A stretch of DNA of 64,000 nucleotides from Methylobacterium brachiatum. GTDB lineage: Bacteria; Pseudomonadota; Alphaproteobacteria; Rhizobiales; Beijerinckiaceae. Where the stretch lies: assembly GCF_020523825.1 (NCBI RefSeq), contig NZ_JAJALK010000001.1, positions 62,001-126,000 of the forward strand, in the 5' to 3' direction. Shown here piece after piece: positions 7,963-16,754 of the stretch. A program made the position numbers and the translations under genes. Every line of letters begins with the position of its first letter. Position 1 is the first letter of the stretch. A model generated the notes under the pieces. It was not told the DNA's origin and ran no database searches. It saw only the letters and a program-made list of their open reading frames with translations.

Positions 7963-8919
7963 ATGGCGCATACGGCCCTGACACAGCCCGCTCCGCTGGC
8001 GATGCCGACCCGCTCGGCCTGGCAGCGCCTGCGCGCGAGCCGCGGCTGGGCGGGCTTCTGGTTCATGCTGCCGACCGCGCTGATCCTCGGCCTGTTCCTC
8101 GCCTATCCGCTGCTGAAGGGCATCTGGCTGTCCTTCACCAACACCCGGATCGGTCGCGAGGGCGTCTTCATCGGTCTGGAGAACTACACCTGGCTCTGGG
8201 ACGACGACGTCTTCTGGCTCTCGGTGTTCAACACCTGCCTGTACACGGTGGTGGCCTCGGTGGTGAAGTTCGGCGTCGGCCTCTACCTGGCGCTGCTGCT
8301 GAACAAGAACATGCCGTTCAAGTCGATCATCCGGTCGATCGTGCTGATCCCGTTCGTCGTGCCCACCGTCCTGTCGGCGATCGCGTTCTGGTGGATCTTC
8401 GACAGCCAGTTCTCGATCATCTCGTGGTCGCTGCGCCATCTCGGCATCATCGACGGCAACATCGACTTCCTCGGCGAGCCCAGCATGGCGCGGGCCTGCG
8501 TGATCTTCGCCAATATCTGGCGCGGCGTGCCGTTCATCGCGATCACGCTGCTGGCCGGTCTGCAGACGGTCTCGCCCTCGCTCTACGAGGCCGCGACGCT
8601 GGACGGCGCCTCGAACTGGCAGATCTTCTCGCGCATCACCCTGCCGCTGCTGACGCCGATCATCGCCGTGGTGATGACCTTCTCGGTGCTGTTCACCTTC
8701 ACCGACTTCCAGCTGATCTGGGCGATGACCCGGGGCGGCCCGGTCAACGCCACGCACCTGATGGCGACCCTGTCGTATCAGCGCGGCATCCTCTCCGGGA
8801 CGCTGGGCGAGGGCGCCGCGATCGCCACCGCGATGGTGCCGTTCCTGCTCGCCGCAATCGGCATCTCGTGGTTCGGCCTGCAGCGCCGGGCCTGGCAATC
8901 CGGGGGAACCGACCGATGA
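7963..8919 (+). CDS. Sugar ABC transporter permease 1 (MalF/UgpA type)
   Basis: A 318-residue inner-membrane permease with six predicted membrane spans; the first is at about residues 30-50 (FWFMLPTALILGLFLAYPLL). The cytoplasmic EAA loop is visible as LYEAATLDGASNWQIFSRITLPLLTP (about residues 206-232), which docks on the ATPase. The ATG at 7963 is chosen because upstream in-frame sequence overlaps the binding-protein gene. Its stop overlaps the start of the second permease (ATGA at 8916-8919), giving tight coupling. Together with the next gene it forms the transmembrane channel of the importer. Confidence 0.93.
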   Translation: MAHTALTQPAPLAMPTRSAWQRLRASRGWAGFWFMLPTALILGLFLAYPLLKGIWLSFTNTRIGREGVFIGLENYTWLWDDDVFWLSVFNTCLYTVVASVVKFGVGLYLALLLNKNMPFKSIIRSIVLIPFVVPTVLSAIAFWWIFDSQFSIISWSLRHLGIIDGNIDFLGEPSMARACVIFANIWRGVPFIAITLLAGLQTVSPSLYEAATLDGASNWQIFSRITLPLLTPIIAVVMTFSVLFTFTDFQLIWAMTRGGPVNATHLMATLSYQRGILSGTLGEGAAIATAMVPFLLAAIGISWFGLQRRAWQSGGTDR

Positions 8920-9854
8920 GCGCGCCCGCTCCGCCCGCCCATGCCGACCCGCGCCTCGCGCCCGTCATCGCCGCGCGCCCGGCCGGGCTCACCGACGACA
9001 GCGAGGGGATGGCCTATCTCGAGCGCCTGCCCCGGCGGCTCGTGACCACCTACCTGCCGCTCGTGATCATCCTCGTGGTGCTGCTGTTCCCGTTCTACTG
9101 GATGGCGCTGACGGCGATCAAACCGGACGAGCAGCTGATCGACATGGAGCGGTTCAACCCCTTCTGGGTGGTCGAGCCGACGTTCAAGCACATCAACAAG
9201 CTGCTGTTCGAGACGCAGTATCCGCGTTGGCTCTGGAACACGATGTACGTGTCCGTGGCCGCCACCGTGCTCTCGCTGTTTGCCAGCGTTCTGGCCGCCT
9301 ATGCCTGCGTGCGGATCCGCTTCAACGGTGCGGGCTGGGTCGGCGCCGCGATCTTCCTGGCCTACCTCGTGCCGCCCTCGATCCTGTTCATCCCGCTTGC
9401 CACGATCGTCCAGGCCTACGGCCTGTTCGACTCGCCGATCGCCCTGATCCTGGCCTATCCGACGATCCTGATCCCGTTCTCGACCTGGCTCCTGATGGGC
9501 TACTTCAAGACGATTCCCTACGAGCTGGAGGAATGCGCGCTGATGGACGGCGCGAGCCGGTGGCAGATCCTGACCAAGATTATCCTGCCGCTCGCCTTCC
9601 CGGGCCTGATCTCAGCCGGGATCTTCTCGCTGACGCTGTGCTGGAACGAGTTCATCTACGCGCTGACCTTCCTGTCCTCGACCCAGAACAAGACCGTGCC
9701 GATCGCGGTGGTCAGCGAGTTCGTGGACGGCGACGTCTACAAGTGGGGCTCGCTGATGGCCGGCGCCCTGCTCGGCTCCTTGCCGCTGGTGATCCTCTAC
9801 TCGTTCTTCGTCGAGTATTACGTCTCCGCGCTCACCGGCGCCGTGAAGGAATAG
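8916..9854 (+). CDS. Sugar ABC transporter permease 2 (MalG/UgpE type)
   Basis: A 312-residue permease that forms the other half of the importer channel. The first membrane span is at about residues 45-65, with YLPLVIILVVLLFPFYWMAL. The EAA loop reads LEECALMDGASRWQILTKIILPLAFPGL, matching the ATPase-docking motif. MalG-type proteins have a typical ending in which the last span is followed by a short basic or acidic tail, here ALTGAVKE. The ATG at 8916 overlaps the upstream stop. A dihydroxyacetone kinase follows 126 bases later, suggesting the importer carries a triose or polyol, though this is inference. Confidence 0.93.
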   Translation: MSAPAPPAHADPRLAPVIAARPAGLTDDSEGMAYLERLPRRLVTTYLPLVIILVVLLFPFYWMALTAIKPDEQLIDMERFNPFWVVEPTFKHINKLLFETQYPRWLWNTMYVSVAATVLSLFASVLAAYACVRIRFNGAGWVGAAIFLAYLVPPSILFIPLATIVQAYGLFDSPIALILAYPTILIPFSTWLLMGYFKTIPYELEECALMDGASRWQILTKIILPLAFPGLISAGIFSLTLCWNEFIYALTFLSSTQNKTVPIAVVSEFVDGDVYKWGSLMAGALLGSLPLVILYSFFVEYYVSALTGAVKE

Positions 9855-9881
9855 CCCGCGCGGCTTCGGGGCGTGGGAAAC

Positions 9882-9906
9882 CCGGCGGCGGCCGTTGCGC
9901 CGCCGG
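9882..9906 (+). other. Hairpin upstream of the dihydroxyacetone kinase gene
   Basis: Perfect nine-bp stem CCGGCGGCG (9882-9890) with 9898-9906 and a seven-base loop. There is no T-run. It lies in the 126-base gap between the second permease and the kinase and could act as an mRNA processing or stability element in the operon. Confidence 0.45.
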
Positions 9907-9980
9907 CCACGATTGCACAGACAATCCGCTGTGAAACCGCGCGGCGAAAGCTGCGGACGGAGATCGCAGAAGGTCAAGCC

Positions 9981-11600
9981 ATGGCCCATTTCATCGAGAC
10001 CCGCGCCAGCCTGGTCACCGGCGCCATCGCGGGGCTTCTGGCCGCCGGCGGCGGTCGCCTCGCGCGGCTCGACGGCGATCCGGGAATCCGCGTCGTGCTG
10101 CGGTCCGAGCTGGATCCCGGCAAGGTCGCGGTGATCTCAGGCGGCGGCTCTGGCCACGAGCCGGCCCATGCCGGCTTCGTCGGGCCGGGCATGCTGAGCG
10201 CGGCGGTTTGCGGCGATGTCTTCGCCTCGCCCAGCGTCGATGCGGTGCTGGCCGGCATCCTGGCGGTGACCGGGCCGGCCGGGTGCCTGCTGATCATCAA
10301 GAACTATGCGGGCGATCGGCTGAATTTCGGCCTCGCCGCCGAGCGCGCCCGGGCGCTCGGCAAGAAGGTCGAGACCGTGATCGTGGCCGACGACATCGCC
10401 CTGCCGGAGGCCAAGCAGCCCCGGGGCGTGGCCGGCACCCTGTTCGTCCACAAGATCGCGGGCCATGCCGCGGAAGCGGGCGCGCCGCTGGAGACGGTGG
10501 CGGCCCTGGCCCGGCGGGTCGCGGCCTCGGCCCAGTCGCTCGGCATCGCAGTCTCGACCGCCACGATCCCGGGCTCGCCGCGCAGCGAGCGCCTTGCCGA
10601 GGGTCAGGCCGAGCTCGGCCTCGGCATCCATGGCGAACCGGGGGTCGAGCGGATCGCGCTGCCCAAGGCGGGCGATCTGGCACGGCTGATGACCGAGCGC
10701 TTTTCGGGCGCCGGGCCGCTGGCCTTGCTGGTCAACAATCTCGGCTCGGCCACGGCCCTGGAGATGCAGGTCCTGACCCAGGCTGTCCTGGCCACGGAGC
10801 TCGGACGCCGCGTGCGCCTCCTCTTCGGCCCGGCGCCGCTGATGACCGCCCTCGACATGCACGGCGCGTCGCTGTCGATCCTGCCGCTGGACGACGCGCT
10901 CGAACCGGCGTTGCTTGCCCCGGTACCCATGCCGGCCTGGCCCGGCGCAACGCGCATCGCGCCGCCGGTCCTGCGCCCGCTTCCCGAAGGGCTGGCTGGC
11001 GAGACCTTCGCGCCGTCGCACGATGCCGTGGCGGGCGCCCGGATCGCCGCCGTGGCGCGGGCTCTCATCGCCGCCGAGGGCGCGCTCAACGCCCTCGACG
11101 CGAAGGTCGGCGACGGCGACACCGGCACGACCTTCGCGGGCGCGGCCCGGGCGGTCGAGGCGGATCTCGATCGGCTGCCGCAGGCCGATCCGCCTGCCCT
11201 GTGCCGCGCGCTCGCCGAACGGATCGGCCGCGCGGTCGGCGGTTCGAGCGGCGTGCTCGCCTCGATCTTCTTCGCTGCCACCGCTGCATCGCTCTCGGAC
11301 GGGGCGGCCTGGCCCGATGCCCTGGCCCAGGGTGTGGCCCGGGTGCGGGATTACGGCGGCGCCGGCCCCGGCGACCGCACGATGCTCGACGCTCTGATCC
11401 CCGCGCTCGACGCCTTTAAATCCGGCGGGCTCGACGCCGCCGCCGCAGCGGCCCGCGCGGGTGCCGCCGCCACGGCCCGGATGGACCGGGCCGCGACCGG
11501 CCGTTCCAGCTACCTCGCGGCTGCGGATCTCGCCGGTGTGGAGGATCCGGGCGCGGCCGGCGTCGCGGCGGCGTTCGAGGCGCTGGCGGCGGCCGGGTGA
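9981..11600 (+). CDS. dhaK: Dihydroxyacetone kinase, fused DhaK-DhaL (ATP-dependent type)
   Basis: A 539-residue fusion of DhaK (about 1-330) and DhaL (about 345-539) as in ATP-dependent dihydroxyacetone kinases of the Citrobacter type. In DhaK, the GGGSGHEPAH motif (His about 57) and the later LGIHGEPG, whose His forms the covalent hemiaminal with dihydroxyacetone in known enzymes, are both present. The DhaL nucleotide site reads VGDGDTGTTF, with the Asp cluster that binds Mg-ATP. The enzyme makes dihydroxyacetone phosphate for glycolysis or the central pool. The ATG at 9981 gives the canonical MAHFI-type start; upstream in-frame sequence to 9873 is non-canonical. It sits downstream of a sugar or polyol importer, which is consistent with triose or glycerol uptake. 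Confidence 0.93.
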   Translation: MAHFIETRASLVTGAIAGLLAAGGGRLARLDGDPGIRVVLRSELDPGKVAVISGGGSGHEPAHAGFVGPGMLSAAVCGDVFASPSVDAVLAGILAVTGPAGCLLIIKNYAGDRLNFGLAAERARALGKKVETVIVADDIALPEAKQPRGVAGTLFVHKIAGHAAEAGAPLETVAALARRVAASAQSLGIAVSTATIPGSPRSERLAEGQAELGLGIHGEPGVERIALPKAGDLARLMTERFSGAGPLALLVNNLGSATALEMQVLTQAVLATELGRRVRLLFGPAPLMTALDMHGASLSILPLDDALEPALLAPVPMPAWPGATRIAPPVLRPLPEGLAGETFAPSHDAVAGARIAAVARALIAAEGALNALDAKVGDGDTGTTFAGAARAVEADLDRLPQADPPALCRALAERIGRAVGGSSGVLASIFFAATAASLSDGAAWPDALAQGVARVRDYGGAGPGDRTMLDALIPALDAFKSGGLDAAAAAARAGAAATARMDRAATGRSSYLAAADLAGVEDPGAAGVAAAFEALAAAG

Positions 11601-11673
11601 GGATTCACCACACGCACGCAGCGTCGTCCGTGCCGGGTGGCAACCGACCCAGCGCGTTTCGTGCTTCCCGGAT

Positions 11674-11727
11674 CTACGGCCGAGCCTCAACGAACACGGC
11701 GCTCGTCAGGAGCGTTGCGAGCCGTAG
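11674..11727 (+). other. Nested inverted repeats upstream of the hydroxyacid dehydrogenase
   Basis: Outer arms CTACGGC (11674-11680) and GCCGTAG (11721-11727) enclose an inner CGCTC-GTCAG-GAGCG hairpin (11700-11714). The structure lies 18 bases before the GTG start of the next gene, so it could fold in the 5' leader. No T-run follows. Functional meaning is open. Confidence 0.35.
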
Positions 11728-11745
11728 GCCTCAAGCGAGACCATC

Positions 11746-12702
11746 GTGCAAACCTGCCTGATCCTCGACGATTACCAGGACGCCGCGCTCGGCCTCGCCG
11801 ATTGGGCGCGCCTGTCCGACCGTGTCGCGGTCTCGTCCATCACCGATCACGTCGCCGATCAGGACGCTCTCGTCGCCCGGATCAATCAGGCCGAGATCCT
11901 GGTGATCATGCGCGAGCGCACGCCCTTCCCAGAGGCTCTGCTGAAGCGGCTGCCGCGCCTGAAGCTGCTGGTCACCAGCGGCATGCGCAACCTCGCGATC
12001 GACGTGGCGGCGGCGCGGGCGCGCGGCGTCACGGTCTGCGGCACGGAATCGAGCCCGACCCCGCCGACCGAGCTGACCTGGGCGTTGATCCTCGGCCTCG
12101 CCCGCCATCTGCCGCTCGAGACCAGGAACCTGCGGGACGGAGGACCGTGGCAGAGCACGGTGGGGACCGATCTCGCCGGGGCGACGCTCGGCCTCCTCGG
12201 GTTGGGCAAGATCGGCACGCGGGTCGCCGGGATCGGCCGGGCTTTCGGCATGCGGGTGATCGCCTGGAGCCCGAATCTGGACGACGCCCGGGCCGCCGCC
12301 GCCGGGGTCGAACGTGCCGAAACCAAGGAGGACCTGCTGGAAGCCAGCGATGTCGTCTCCATCCATCTGGTGCTCGGCGACCGGACGCGCGGGCTTCTCG
12401 GGGACGCGGAGCTGCGCCGGATGCGGTCGAGCGCCATCCTGGTGAACACGTCACGGGCGCCGATCGTCGATCAGGCCGCCCTGGTCCGGGCCCTGGAGGA
12501 GGGCCGGATCGCGGGGGCTGGGCTCGACGTGTTCGAGACCGAGCCGCTGCCGGCGGACAGCCCGTTCCGGCGCCTGCCGAACGCCCTGGCGCTGCCGCAT
12601 GTCGGCTACGTCACACGCAACAATTACCGCACGTTCTTCACCCAGGCCGTGGAGGATATCGAGGCGTATCTCGCCGGTTCCCCGATCAGGGTGCTGGGCT
12701 GA
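11746..12702 (+). CDS. D-2-hydroxyacid dehydrogenase family protein
   Basis: A 318-residue NAD(P)-dependent enzyme of the D-isomer 2-hydroxyacid dehydrogenase family. The cofactor motif GLLGLGKIGTRVAG is at about residues 148-161. The catalytic triad of the family is present: Arg about 237 in NTSRAP, Glu about 266 in FETEP and His about 285 in LPHVGYV. It would interconvert a 2-keto acid and its D-2-hydroxyacid. The start is a GTG at 11746; no ATG in frame gives a full N-terminus. It is in the same direction as the importer/kinase genes but separated by a 145-base structured gap, so co-transcription is possible rather than certain. Substrate unknown. Confidence 0.9.
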   Translation: MQTCLILDDYQDAALGLADWARLSDRVAVSSITDHVADQDALVARINQAEILVIMRERTPFPEALLKRLPRLKLLVTSGMRNLAIDVAAARARGVTVCGTESSPTPPTELTWALILGLARHLPLETRNLRDGGPWQSTVGTDLAGATLGLLGLGKIGTRVAGIGRAFGMRVIAWSPNLDDARAAAAGVERAETKEDLLEASDVVSIHLVLGDRTRGLLGDAELRRMRSSAILVNTSRAPIVDQAALVRALEEGRIAGAGLDVFETEPLPADSPFRRLPNALALPHVGYVTRNNYRTFFTQAVEDIEAYLAGSPIRVLG

Positions 12703-12704
12703 TT

Positions 12705-13808
12705 CTAGTCGGACCGCGGGTCGAGGGCATCGGCGAGGCCGTCGCCGAGCAGCGTCAGCGCGACCAGGGTGGCGATCAGGAAGGCGGCCGGGCCGGCCAG
12801 CATATGCGGGGCCGACTCGATCGATCGGGCGCCCTCGGCGATGAGGACGCCCCAGCTCGTCTGCGGCTCCTGAACGCCGAGCCCGAGGAAGGAGAGAAAG
12901 CTCTCCAGCAGGATCACCTGCGGCACCAGCAGGGTGGCGGCCACCGCCACCGGCCCGAACGTGTTCGGCACGATATGGCGCAGGATGATGCGGGGCGTGC
13001 CGAGCCCGAGGGCGCGGGCGGCGCGCACGAAGTCGCGCTCGCGCAGGGACAGGGTCTGCGCCCGGACGATGCGGGCCATATCGAGCCATTCGACGGCGCC
13101 GATCACCACCAGCATCAGCGTCAGGCTCGCCCGGAAGAATACCAGCAGCAGGATGACGAAGAACACGAAGGGCAGGGCGTAGAGCACGTCGACCAGCCGC
13201 ATCATCACGGCGTCCACGGCGCCGCCGATGAAGCCGGCGGTGGCGCCGTAGCCGACGCCGATGAGCAGCGCGACAAGCGTGGCGGTGAGCCCGATCAGCA
13301 GCGAGACCCGTCCGGCCACGAGGCAGCGGGTGAGCAGGTCGCGGCCATGCACGTCGGTGCCAAGCGGGAAATACAGGTGCCGCACCGGCACCGCCACGAC
13401 GAGACGGTGGCCGCCCTCCGGGTCGGCGATCACCCGCGGCTCCCCGAACAGGTCGGAGCGCGGCAGGTAGACGAGGCTGCGCCGGTCCACCCCCGCCTCG
13501 GCGCTCAGCGTGAGCCGCAGCGCGTCGCCATCGCGGGCTACGTCGTCGAGGCGGGCGCGCATCCGGAAGGCGAGGCGTTCGAGGGCGGGGCGCAGACGGT
13601 CCGGATCGGGCTGCGCCGCCAGGCCGGCCGGGAGCTGGCGCAGATCCGGATAGGCGCGCGTCGGATCGTGTCCGGTCAGCGCCGGACCGAACAGGCAGGC
13701 CAGGGCAATCAGGATCAGCACGGCCAGGGAGGCCACCGCGACGCGCTGGCGGGCAAGGCGCGACAGAGTCCGGGCAGCCGGCCCGGCCAAGAGACGGCCA
13801 GCCCTCAT
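12705..13808 (-). CDS. Peptide/oligopeptide ABC transporter permease (OppC/DppC type)
   Basis: A 367-residue permease with an N-terminal span (VAVASLAVLILIALACLFGPAL) and a long periplasmic insert of about 110 residues before the conserved PLGTDVHGRDLL motif, a hallmark of OppC-type permeases. The binding-protein-dependent transport domain with five further spans follows, including the EAA-like REDFVRAARALGLGTPRI docking loop. It overlaps the OppB-type gene by four bases (13805-13808), so the two are coupled. The periplasmic insert with two DVARDG/EGGHR stretches is longer than usual for OppC. No OppD/OppF ATPase gene is nearby. Confidence 0.9.
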   Translation of the reverse strand: MRAGRLLAGPAARTLSRLARQRVAVASLAVLILIALACLFGPALTGHDPTRAYPDLRQLPAGLAAQPDPDRLRPALERLAFRMRARLDDVARDGDALRLTLSAEAGVDRRSLVYLPRSDLFGEPRVIADPEGGHRLVVAVPVRHLYFPLGTDVHGRDLLTRCLVAGRVSLLIGLTATLVALLIGVGYGATAGFIGGAVDAVMMRLVDVLYALPFVFFVILLLVFFRASLTLMLVVIGAVEWLDMARIVRAQTLSLRERDFVRAARALGLGTPRIILRHIVPNTFGPVAVAATLLVPQVILLESFLSFLGLGVQEPQTSWGVLIAEGARSIESAPHMLAGPAAFLIATLVALTLLGDGLADALDPRSD

Positions 13809-14728
13809 GCGGCACGCCGCAGGCGCGGATCGAGCCAGGCGCAGGCGAGGTCGGCGATCAGGTTGAGGGCGATCACCAGCGCCGCCACCAGCAGGACGGT
13901 GCCCATCACCAGCGTGTAGTCGCGGTTGAGCGCGCCCTCGACGAAGTAGCGCCCGATCCCGGGCAGGCCGAAGATCGTCTCGACCACCACGGATCCGGTG
14001 AGCAGCGCCGCCGCCAGGGGCGCCAGGTAGGCAACCACCGGCAGGAGCGCGCCGCGCAGGGCGTGCCGGGTGATGCGCGCCGGCGGCAGGCCGAGGCTGC
14101 GCATGGTCCGCACCGGCTGGGTGCGCAGGACCTCCCCGAGGGAGGCCCGCGTCAGCCGGGCCAACGCGCCGACCTGCGGCAGCGCCAGGGTCACCACCGG
14201 CAGGACCAGGTGGCTCGGCGCACCGCCCTCCCAGCCGCTGAGCGGCAACCAGCGCAGGGTCAGCCCGAACACGATTTGCAGGAGCGGCGCCACGACGAAG
14301 CTCGGCAGCGACAGGGTCAGCGCCGCCCCGAGGCCGAGCAGCCGGTCGAGGGCACCGCCCCGCCGGAGCGCCGCCACGGTCCCGAGCCCGACACCTAGAC
14401 AGGCGGCCAACGCCAGGGCCAGCGCCCCCAGCGTCGCCGAAACCGGCAGGCCCCGGGCGATCAGGTGGAGGACGCTCATGTCGCGGAACGAGAAGGACGG
14501 TCCGAGATCGCCCCGCGCCAGGGCCGCGAGATAGCGGCCGAACTGCGCGAGCAGCGGCTGGTCCAGGCCGTAGACCCGGCGCAGGTTCTCCATGGCGGCC
14601 GGCGCCAGGGGACGTTCCAGATCGAACGGGCCGCCGGGCGCGAGCCGCATCAGGAAGAAGCTGACGGCCACGACCGCGAACAGCGTCGGTACCGATTGCG
14701 CGAGCCGCCGCAGGATGAAGCGGATCAC
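13805..14728 (-). CDS. Peptide/oligopeptide ABC transporter permease (OppB/DppB type)
   Basis: A 307-residue permease with six spans. The N-terminus MIRFILRRLAQSVPTLFAVV is the standard OppB/DppB start, and the LTRASLGEVLRTQPVRTMRSLGLPPARI stretch near residues 175-205 is the EAA loop that contacts the ATPase. The conserved VETIFGLPGIGRYFVEGALNRDYTLVMG closes the protein. It overlaps the binding protein gene (14725-14728) and the OppC gene, so all three form one compact operon on the minus strand. It imports peptides or related small molecules; specificity is set by the binding protein. Confidence 0.92.
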   Translation of the reverse strand: MIRFILRRLAQSVPTLFAVVAVSFFLMRLAPGGPFDLERPLAPAAMENLRRVYGLDQPLLAQFGRYLAALARGDLGPSFSFRDMSVLHLIARGLPVSATLGALALALAACLGVGLGTVAALRRGGALDRLLGLGAALTLSLPSFVVAPLLQIVFGLTLRWLPLSGWEGGAPSHLVLPVVTLALPQVGALARLTRASLGEVLRTQPVRTMRSLGLPPARITRHALRGALLPVVAYLAPLAAALLTGSVVVETIFGLPGIGRYFVEGALNRDYTLVMGTVLLVAALVIALNLIADLACAWLDPRLRRAA

Positions 14729-16314
14729 GCGTCGAGCCTCAGGAAGCGGGTCGGCGCGGCGTTGCGGACGTTCGGTGTGTAGCCGTGCAGCCGCGGCGCG
14801 ATCAGCGCCTTCGACCGGTAATGCATCAGCGGGATCCAGGGGAGTTCGCGCAGCGCGATCGTCTCGGCTTCGTACATCAGGTCGGCGCGGCGCCCGAGAT
14901 CGCGTTCCGACCCGGCCCTGGCCAGCAGCGCGTCATAGGCCGTGTTCGACCAGCGGCCGGCATTCAGCCCGTCATTGCCCGTCTGGAGTAGGAACAGGAA
15001 ATTCTGCGGGTCCGAATAGTCGGCGATCCAGGCGTAGCGGGCGACATCGAAGGCGCCGCCGTCGCGCAGATACGCGAAATGGGTCTTGGCATCGGTGTAG
15101 ACGAACCGGGTCTCGATCCCGAGGTCGCGCCACATCTCGGCGATTGCCACCGCGGTGTTGCGGTTGTTGTCGCTGACGTTGAACCGGTACTCCACACGCA
15201 GCGGCCGTCCCGGGCCGAAGCCCGCCTCCGCCAGCAGGCGGCGCGCCTCGGCCTCGTGCTCGATCGGCAGGCCCTGCCGACCCTCCGTTTCGGGGGGCGT
15301 GCGGTAATTGTCGATGTCCGGCGGGCAGATGGAGTAGGCCGGGCTCATGGTGCCGCCGTAGAGCCCGTCGGCCAGGTATTCGCGGTCAATGAGCAACGAC
15401 AGGGCCCGGCGGACCCTCCGGTCCGAGAAGGGGGCCTTGTGGGTGTTGACGACCAGGACTTCGAGGCCGAGCGACGGGCCGAGAACGACCTGGGTCCCGA
15501 AGCGGCGGCGCAGGTCGGCGATCTGGTCGACCGGCAGATCGGACAGCGAGTCGAGTTCCCCCGCGGCGAAGCGCCGGACGGCGCTCGCCATGTCCGACAT
15601 GGGCAGGAAGGCGACGCGCCGGATTGCGATCGCGCCCGCCTCGGGATGGTGCGGATTGACCTCCAGGGTGATGCCGCCGCCCGGCACCCGGTCGACCAGC
15701 CGATAGGGGCCGTTGGTCACGAAGTTGTCCGGCCGGGTGAAGGAGTCGCCGTAGCGCTCGACCGAGGCCCGGTGCACCGGCACGGCGGTCTGGTGGGTCA
15801 GAAGCTCGAGGAAGTAGGGCGTCGGCTGCTCGAGGGTGATCGTGAGCCGGAGCGGCCCCTCCGCGATGGCCCCGAGAGCGTCGTCTCCGGTCTGCCCGCG
15901 ATTGACCCCCGCCGCCCCGCGGATCGGGAACAGGATCTCGGCGTATTTCGCCCCCGTGGCCGGGGCGAGGATGCGGCGGAACGCGTAGACGAAATCGTCG
16001 GCGGTCACCGGTTCGCCGGTCGACCAGCGCCCGTCGGGGCGCAGGTCGAACCGGAAGGTCAGGCCGTCCTCGGAGACGGTCCAGGATCGCGCGGCGCCCG
16101 GGATGATCGTCCCGTGATTGTCGTACGTGACCAGGCCGTCGAACAAGTCCCGGAGGATATGCGCCTCCGCCACCGTGGACGAGCGGTGCGGGTCGAGGGT
16201 CTCGGGATCGGCGTCGTTGCCGCGCCGGTAGAGCCCGGATTCGCCGGCATGAGTGGGCCGCACGGCCGCGAGGGCGGCGGCGCCGGCCAGCCACGCGCGC
16301 CGGCGGATCGCCAT
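14725..16314 (-). CDS. ABC transporter substrate-binding protein, OppA/DppA (family 5)
   Basis: A 529-residue extracytoplasmic solute-binding protein. A signal peptide is visible in RRRAWLAGAAALAAVRPTHAG (cleavage likely near residue 23). Family 5 features include DADPETLDPHRSSTVAEAHILRDLFDGL after the signal, the PVTADDFVYAFRRIL stretch and later RRALSLLIDREYL. It binds peptides or similar ligands in the periplasm. The gene is first in the operon with oppB- and oppC-like genes, each overlapping the next by four bases. It also follows, two bases downstream, the GlcG/HbpS-like gene on the same strand, so the latter may head the transcript. Ligand not determined. Confidence 0.92.
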   Translation of the reverse strand: MAIRRRAWLAGAAALAAVRPTHAGESGLYRRGNDADPETLDPHRSSTVAEAHILRDLFDGLVTYDNHGTIIPGAARSWTVSEDGLTFRFDLRPDGRWSTGEPVTADDFVYAFRRILAPATGAKYAEILFPIRGAAGVNRGQTGDDALGAIAEGPLRLTITLEQPTPYFLELLTHQTAVPVHRASVERYGDSFTRPDNFVTNGPYRLVDRVPGGGITLEVNPHHPEAGAIAIRRVAFLPMSDMASAVRRFAAGELDSLSDLPVDQIADLRRRFGTQVVLGPSLGLEVLVVNTHKAPFSDRRVRRALSLLIDREYLADGLYGGTMSPAYSICPPDIDNYRTPPETEGRQGLPIEHEAEARRLLAEAGFGPGRPLRVEYRFNVSDNNRNTAVAIAEMWRDLGIETRFVYTDAKTHFAYLRDGGAFDVARYAWIADYSDPQNFLFLLQTGNDGLNAGRWSNTAYDALLARAGSERDLGRRADLMYEAETIALRELPWIPLMHYRSKALIAPRLHGYTPNVRNAAPTRFLRLDA

Positions 16315-16316
16315 CC

Positions 16317-16754
16317 TCAGGCGCCGGTCTCGGGCACCAGGCCGGCCGCCTCGATCCCCGCCACCGCGCAGATCTCGTCGTTGTCGGAGGTGTCGCCGGA
16401 AATCCCGACTGCGCCGAGCAGCCGACCTTCGCGGGAGCGGATCAGCACGCCGCCCGGGACCGGCACGAGCGCGGCCGGGCCGGCGACGTGGCTCACCGCG
16501 GCGACGAAATAGGGCTGCGCCTCGGCCCGGGCATGGATCGCCCGGGAGCCGAGGCCTAAAGCCAGGGCGCCGTTGGCCTTCCCGCAGGCGATCTCGGCCC
16601 GGCGCAGCGACGTGCCGTCCTCGACCGAAACGGATTTGAGCGCACCGCGGGCGTCGTACACGACCACCGCCATCGGCTTCAATCCGCGGGTCCGGGCTTC
16701 ACGCAGGGCGGTGTCCACGATGCTGCGGGCGGCCTCGAGCGTCAGGTCGATCAT
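16317..16754 (-). CDS. GlcG/HbpS family heme-binding-like protein
   Basis: A 145-residue protein of the GlcG/HbpS (DUF336-like) family. The recognisable pattern runs LTLEAARSIVDTALREA, then MAVVVYDARGALKSV, a central alpha-helix RRAEIACGKANGALALGLGSRA and the C-terminal PGGVLIRS..LLGAVGISGDTSDNDE. Members bind heme or act as cofactors in glycolate and cobalamin-related pathways; the role is poorly defined. The ATG at 16754 is chosen; an in-frame start at 16973 has no family similarity. It probably opens the peptide importer operon. Divergent promoters for it and the AEC gene lie in 16755-17153. Confidence 0.85.
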   Translation of the reverse strand: MIDLTLEAARSIVDTALREARTRGLKPMAVVVYDARGALKSVSVEDGTSLRRAEIACGKANGALALGLGSRAIHARAEAQPYFVAAVSHVAGPAALVPVPGGVLIRSREGRLLGAVGISGDTSDNDEICAVAGIEAAGLVPETGA

